Shown piece after piece: positions 57,990 through 64,000 of a stretch of 64,000 nt of DNA. The position numbers and the translations under genes are program-made. The stretch is from assembly GCA_029964075.1 (NCBI GenBank), contig CM057148.1:30745916-30809915 (forward strand), read 5' to 3'. Positions within the stretch are counted from its first letter, which is position 1. Every line of letters begins with the position of its first letter. The DNA comes from Patiria pectinifera. Lineage: Eukaryota; Echinodermata; Asteroidea; Valvatida; Asterinidae. The notes below the pieces were generated by a model. It searched no databases. It was not told the DNA's origin and saw only the letters and a list, made by a program, of their open reading frames with translations.

Positions 57990-58500
57990 TTGGGGGTTTG
58001 GGCCCGTTTAAGGGCCCAAAACAAATTGGATTCTAGATGTTCTGCTTTAACTAATATTTTCTTAGCAAAAGATAATTATTTGAACATCGTTTTCGAGGTT
58101 TGAGTCATTGAATCAGCTATCGGTATTCTGAGCTATAGGCGTGGGGTTCGGGGCCCGCTTAAGGGCCCCGAAAAAATTGGATTCTCGATGCTCTGTGGTG
58201 TGATCCGAGGCAATTTCTTAACACTTTTACCAATAATTATCTTAGCACAAACGATAATAATTTAAACATAATTTTCGAGGTTTTCTCAGCTAAAGGCATA
58301 AGAAAATTTGTTGAACATTGTTTTCGAGGTTGGAGTCATTGAATCAGCTACCAGAATTCTGAGCTATAGGCGTGGGGATCGGGGCCCGCTCAGGGCCCCG
58401 AGAAATTTTGGATTCTAAATGGTCTGTGGTGCTATCTGAGGCAGTTTCTGACCACTTTAACCAATATTAACCAAGATACGTTGTAGTACATAATAGGGCT
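57990..58500. repeat. Three diverged tandem copies of a segment of about 150-230 bp
   Basis: CGGGGCCCGCTTAAGGGCCCC-like palindromes occur at about 58008, 58150 and 58382. Each is followed by AAATTGGATTCT and later by TTTTCGAGGTT(T/G)GAGTCA and CTGAGCTATAGGCGTGGGG. Confidence 0.75.
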
Positions 58501-61245
58501 CTATAAATGAGACCCGAGTTCGGGGGGGGGGGGCATTTGATATTGTATCCCCCACCCTTCAAAAAGTGGGGGGGGGGACCAGTCCCCCTTTCCCCCAGGA
58601 TTGACGTGGCGTCATGTAGATCAATGCATTTTTTTTTACAAACTCAAAATCTCAGTGGGGGGGGGGGGCAACAAGGTTTCATGGGATTGTCGCCCCCCCC
58701 CTCCCTTCCCCACGCCCCCCCCCCCTCCTTGGCCACTGATTTACAATTGTTGTGCGGTAACTAGTATGATGTGCGGCGAACTTGACTCTTACAGACCGAT
58801 TGTTGTGCGACTCTTGTCACTACGTACGAATTAAGCATCGGCCTCCCTCGGTGGTTGAGGCGCGGTGAAGTAATAGTGCAATCACTAGTACTAGTGTTAT
58901 TATGAAGCATCCTTCTCCTAGATCCCTCGAGGAGTGTGTAGAGGCTGGTGAAATAGTAATACACTAGTCCCAATGGTGCTGTGCGGTTTCGAATGGCCAT
59001 TGGACTGCTAGTCTTAGCTTGAACATGTGCGGTTGTCTGGTGTTCTAGCCCAGCCAGAGCTAGTTCATCCCCGTCACCACAACGGACCGCTCCCGCTGTG
59101 GCCAGCCGGCTCCCCGTAGCCATTCCCCCCGTAGTTCAGCTATGCTAGCCCGGTCTTGTCGTAAACAATATCCTTGGTGCATAGTGCCTCGATTGACCTT
59201 TGATACCCGATACGCCACATGCACACTTTGGTTCGAACTGTGTTGCGGCCTGGTACACTTGCTGGCCCCGTCCAGTTGCCGTTGCCTCCCCGGTCACCGT
59301 AGCGGACCGCTCCCGCTTCGGTCTGACCGTCGATAACCCGTACCGTGCCGGTGCCCACTCAGTTCGTATTGGTTGACACGGTTTTGCCATAGTACATAGT
59401 ACATGTATAGACTTTGTTGACACCAACCTGTTATCTCTATAACGCCACCAAAAACTACCAAAAGGAGAAACCCTATAGGTTGATGAAATCTAACAAAGTT
59501 ATGTAAAGTGAAGAGATGAATAAATCAGTGTAATGATGTGTGACTCTCACCCCAAAGCTCTGTTTCCCTCCAACTTATTGAATTATTGTTGACTCTAATA
59601 AATGTTTCATGAACTGCTATTAGGGAACGCAACAATTTTTTACAACAATTTAAATGGCCAAATTTTGAGTTTCTAGTCTTTAAGATTTACATTATTTACT
59701 TTTAGCATGTTTTATAAATGTTATTTTTCAAACCTATCAAAATGTTTAATATCATAGGAATCCCCATTAAATATACAACAACTTGATTTTTGAATCAGGT
59801 TTTTACCACTCATAACCAAAAAGTTACGACCCCCCCCCCCTCCGGACCTTCGAACTGTCCAGGCGCGCGCCGAGCAAACACCGCTGTGCAACCAGACATT
59901 GCAAGACGGCTCGCCGTTAGGCACGGGCAAAGTATAGTTCCGATCCAGGTCCACCCAACGAAATAAGTCTCCACGCATTATCACTGTTAATACCGCGGTG
60001 CCAGACAAAGCCTGGCAATGGCCGATCCCGCTCCACACAACACGGCAACACGGAACATGCGTGCAAGATATCACTCAGTTCATCAAAATGACCACGAATT
60101 CTCGGATCATCCGATTTGGATCCAATGGCTTCGAAGAATTTTAAGATCATGGCAAGAGGTAGGGAGTCCAGTGGTTTTGGCTGTATGTATGTAACCACAC
60201 AAAATTAGTCAATTTCAAACCGTGCTTAATACATGTAATAAGTATCAACATGGCTCTAAAAATACAAAAAAGTATCCTGGTACCACGAGGAATACTGACT
60301 CCTATTATTAAAACATTCATTCAGAACTTTGCATTCATTTGGATGGAAAAACGAATTCTGAAATCGCGCTTTCCATATCGACCAATTGCGCCAAACATTA
60401 CCTTGTGAGCCGGAACTTTCATTTAAACTATCGTATAAAAATAAAATCTACTTGATAAATCGAAACTGTTTTTATCATATCTTTATGGGGAAAAAATGGT
60501 ACGGACTAGTAAACTCGATCGTACCCAGAAAGTCCAGACTTTTATTAAAACAGTGGCCTAAAGGCCTTTCTTTTGTTTGTAAACATTGGCGCCATTTTGT
60601 ATGGGCTGCCGTAAGCTCATAAATCGAAGCCGTGGATGGCAACATATTTTTCCAAAAAAGTCCTCATAACGCTATCAACACATAGTAAAAAGGCATATTT
60701 GGGAATTATTTTTTAGCTTTGTTCAAAATGTTGTATTTTCAAGTATCAAATAATATTTTGGTGATCTGTAATAACTCTTCTTCATTTTTGTAGTGTTGGA
60801 CCTTCCATACTTTTGCAGGCCGTGGTTGGCAAAAATGCATTTGGCCAACTAAGCGCAGAAAGGTCTATAAAAAGAAATGATTAAGCTTGCCGTACCTTGC
60901 CGCAACTCATTTTTAAAGGTCGGGGTACAGAGGCGAAACGCAACACTGCAACCAGACTAGTCTACTACCGCATGTTATTGCACGCGGATGGGATTGGTGC
61001 CTGACTTATGTAGTCTGGCACGTGGTAACAGTAATAACGCTTGCACGCACGTGGAAAGCTGAAGCGCAGGCTAGGCGAAGATGCTGCGCTGCGTACGTAC
61101 GTTCAATGCAACCATTACCAGTGTGTTCATTCGATCGTGCGTACATTGTATATGCGTTCGTTTCACGGAACCCACTGCGGCAAAATCTCGAAGGTTTGAT
61201 ACTGTAAAAAAAATAAAATTAATTAGAATAGAAAACACATCAAAA
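58501..61245. other. No gene recognised; G/C-run patch and a duplicated GC-rich motif
   Basis: Poly-G and poly-C blocks fill 58520-58740. A GC-rich phrase (CACCACAACGGACCGCTCCCGC near 59076, CACCGTAGCGGACCGCTCCCGC near 59296) is present twice. A minus-strand ORF near 60198-59917 (starting MVTYIQPKPLDS) has no recognisable domain and may be a gene fragment. Confidence 0.35.
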
Positions 61246-61249
61246 TGGG

Positions 61250-61389
61250 TGGCCTCGAGCCGGCCTCGACCGATTCGCCGAGGGTGGAAGGCTCCGAGGC
61301 CGAGGCCAAGGCCGAGGCCTTGCACTCCGAGGCCAAGGCAGGGGCCATGAAAATCGGCCTCGAGGCCGGCCTCGAGACCTCCAACACTG
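61250..61389. mobile_element. hAT-like end with GAGGCC arrays
   Basis: A GGCCTCG/CGAGGCC hexamer array ends in GACCTCCAACACTG (61389). This parallels the end CCTACAACACTG of the hAT element at 10404-11508, with the hexamer GAGGCC replacing GAGTCC. The other end and the target duplication were not found. It interrupts the intron of the third Ig-NACHT fragment. Confidence 0.55.
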
Positions 61390-61582
61390 GTCATTTATTT
61401 GTGTTTTGTAGCAAATAATTTTATCTGCTTGAGGGCTGGAGTCAGGTTGGAGTATTTTGTTGACTTACCAAGAACTTCCAGGAAGATTTCTACTTGTCTA
61501 TTAAGAGTATGTGTTATGACGCAACAAAGGTACTTCCCTTCATCAAAATCGCTGACACCTTTAATCACGAGGCTGAAACCTG

Positions 61583-61932
<350 letters not shown>

Positions 61933-62009
61933 GCCGAAGCTGAACCAGAATCCTCCGTTTGAAATACGGCCTTGATGATGATTACCAACTGTAATCGCTC
62001 TTTTCCCAC

Positions 62010-62158
62010 TTCCGCCATGGGCATGCACGCCTCGAACTGGCAACTTTACACAATATATAACCGGTTCAGTGATTCCCGTATTGGGGTTCAGATCACTGAA
62101 CCGGCCCTTTTTATTTTGTAAAGTTGCCAGATCGAGGTAAACTTGCATGCCCAATGAC
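62010..62158. repeat. Hairpin MITE
   Basis: GGGCATGCACGCCTCGAACTGGCAACTTTACA and ACCGGTTCAGTGAT return inverted as ATCACTGAACCGG and TGTAAAGTTGCCAG...GCATGCCC. Arms are about 60 bp. It lies inside the third Ig-NACHT fragment. Confidence 0.7.
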
Positions 62159-62300
62159 GGAGCGTGAAAAAAGAGAGGAAAGGGTCACGTGCTCGGTCAT
62201 ACAGATTAATGCCTCTATGACCCATGAGAATGACTACCATTAAAACGATAACCAAAATACTAGTTTATGAATACAGTATAATCTTTATTTATGCTTATTC

Positions 62301-63779
62301 GTGTGGAGAACCGGGCCGGGGGTAAGGGGGGAAGAGGAAGGAGGGGGCCAGGCACGCAGATTCACGAGTACATGTACACGTGTTCTTCAGTTCTCTTCCC
62401 TCAAGGGTTTATTCTGCCAGTATAGTGTAGTCAGGCCCCAAGACTGGGGCTACCTGCAAAGAGTCGGGCAGGCGATCTGTTAATTTTGTTACACATAATT
62501 CATTATCAATAAACATACACAATAAACATTAAACAACAATAACCAATTTGGGCCACACTTGACTTAAAACAACATAAATGTACATGTAACTGAATAGGCA
62601 TGAAGGCAGCGCCGGCTACACGGGTCAGGGACGCAAGCAGACAGGTCAACCCCGCGCGCTGGCTGACCGACGATCGCACGCACACTCACAGCACACACAC
62701 ACAAACCCTCCCGAGTATCCAACACGGCCGCCATGCCTACTAAACTTGACAGCGAGCGATTTAAATTTCCAGGGTAACTACACTTAATCCCACACACGTA
62801 AAGGTGTTACAGTTAAATTACTGATGTCACATAAAATCCAAATCTAATCCCACAATCCAATAAATTTCGTAAGTCTTGCACGTTAACCCAGGTGATGTTT
62901 TACACAATCACAACGCACGTACATGTCACTATTGTCAACAATCAACGTTAAACTTCCAACATTACACTACCTCAAACTTCACCTAAATTCCACATTTTCA
63001 ATCCAACAAAAGCCATCCCCATCCTTATTAAACCAGTCTATGATAAATTGCGGTAAAGGTAGTAGGCCATCTGACCTCAAAAGTTTCCACAAAATGATGA
63101 ATTTTACGCTACAAAAATGGGAGTAAAAGAAAGGACATGATTACCTGCAAAGAGTCGGGCAGGCGATGCCAAAACCCGCGTTTTTGGGCGGTATTTATGT
63201 GCCCGTGTAGTACAGTTTAAACCCTTCGTAAAAACCTAAAGTTGATATCAGGCCGCCAAACCTCGGAAATTTACAACAAAGAGTACATTGATCAAAAATA
63301 AAGAAATGTTTTTTACATTTCAAGGTCCTTGGCCCGCATTTCCACTGATTAAAACTTGTGATGAACTACACGTACTAAATTAAAGATCGTTACGAACAAA
63401 ACTAAGGACGACAATGAAGGACATGCAACAAATTCAAGGGATATCATTGGGTCCCCTACATCTCTTCCCCGCCTTGGAGTCATCGCCCCCGATGACTCAG
63501 GTCAAAAATGGCGGCGGCCTGACAGCGCCCAAAATAGAGTCGGGAGAGAACTGTTTTGAAAAAATGCACAGCATTTTCAACAACGAACTAGGAAGGTTAG
63601 AATAACACAACACAAATAAGTGTCCTCCAGATTAACTACTGAACACCATAATCCTCGGGCACACTCTAGAGTAATAGATGGAATAATAATACAGAAAAGT
63701 TACAATAACACAACACCAACAAGTGTCCTCCAGAGTAGCCACTCAAACACTATATTGTCTGAGCACATGCTAAGGGGAA
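62301..63779. other. Possible LTR or flank of the retroelement fossil; two direct repeats
   Basis: TACCTGCAAAGAGTCGGGCA occurs at 62451 and 63142 as part of a perfect 26-bp direct repeat 691 bp apart. A unit of about 102 bp is tandemly repeated near 63602-63740 (AAGTGTCCTCCAGA). Since a retroelement polyprotein tail follows on the minus strand, this stretch may include its terminal repeat. The borders could not be set. Confidence 0.3.
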
Positions 63780-64000
63780 TAACGACATGGTGGCTTCCCT
63801 CTAGATGAACGAACTGGGTATCTACGGGTCGAGTGCTCCTCTGTGGTTGCAACAGGGGAGCCCTGGTCATCTGTTGCCACCGGCGCAGCGTCTGCACTCT
63901 CCATGGCGTCATAGACTGGCGGGCGCTGAAGGATATAGCCTCGTGGTGGATCATCATCAGAGGAACTGAGACAGTCGCTCGAGGATGACTCAGGTGATTG
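63780..64000 (-). mobile_element. Probable 3' tail of a Ty3/Gypsy-like polyprotein (fossil, runs off the window)
   Basis: A minus-strand frame open to the window edge is acidic and Ser/Pro-rich, and ends in a basic RRYPVRSSRGKPPCRYSP-type motif, as is common at the C terminus of Ty3/Gypsy integrases. Only the tail is inside the window, so family, age and completeness cannot be judged. Confidence 0.4.

Noticed and set aside
57713-58103. ORFs coding RASGFGL or EARSPKP repeats
   Set aside because: Shadows of the CGAAGCC heptamer array in both orientations.
59721-60198. Minus-strand ORFs with CCVERDRPLPG and DLFRWVDLDRN in different frames
   Set aside because: It could be a decayed gene fragment, but I recognise no family and no splice structure, so no gene is called.

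Overview
The window looks like nuclear DNA of a marine invertebrate, most likely an invertebrate deuterostome (cephalochordate, echinoderm or hemichordate). Genes are split by many introns with GT/AG borders. There are no bacterial-style operons. The sequence is crowded with DNA transposons, hairpin MITEs, satellites and short ACATGTACATGT runs. It also carries a NACHT-type immune receptor and a DUF6589-like transposase, both expanded in such genomes. The species call is an inference.

Three multi-exon genes with a fully consistent reading frame can be assembled by eye, plus one two-exon gene. (1) On the minus strand, 10071-3272, is a 7-exon gene for a 1442-residue predicted membrane receptor: signal peptide, four Ig-like domains, one transmembrane helix, a short linker with an ITIM-like tyrosine motif, then a NACHT NTPase and a leucine-rich tail in one large exon. 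(2) A 17,941-bp DNA transposon (13370-31310) has 18-bp terminal inverted repeats and a perfect 9-bp target duplication. Its insertion split the first Ig exon of a second copy of gene 1. (3) The transposon carries a 6-exon transposase gene (plus strand, 1279 residues) and a convergent 2-exon RecQ-like helicase gene (minus strand, up to 629 residues). (4) On the minus strand, 52542-42996, is an 8-exon gene for a 320-residue protein with about eight membrane helices, whose family I do not recognise.

Layout: 0.2-2.9 kb is a long-inverted-repeat element; 3.3-11.6 kb is the Ig-NACHT gene, with a 1.1-kb hAT element in its 5' region; 13.2-31.9 kb is a broken Ig-NACHT paralogue split by the 17.9-kb transposon, itself full of nested MITEs and a TGACCTTTGACC satellite; 32-42 kb is repeats without a recognisable gene; 43-52.5 kb is the multi-pass membrane gene, whose introns hold a LINE endonuclease relic, a threefold segment duplication and a tRNA-like SINE head; 53-55.3 kb is two satellites and a decayed Crypton-like tyrosine recombinase; 56-61 kb is microsatellites and MITEs; 61.4-62.3 kb is a third Ig-NACHT fragment, disrupted by a (TA)n tract; the last bases look like the tail of an LTR-retroelement polyprotein fossil.

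The Ig-NACHT gene and its fragments all lie on the minus strand, so they look like a decaying tandem array of one receptor family. Its surviving member gives an intact paralogous copy of the site where the 17.9-kb transposon landed, which fixes the transposon's ends to the base. The transposase and helicase probably work together in mobilising that element.
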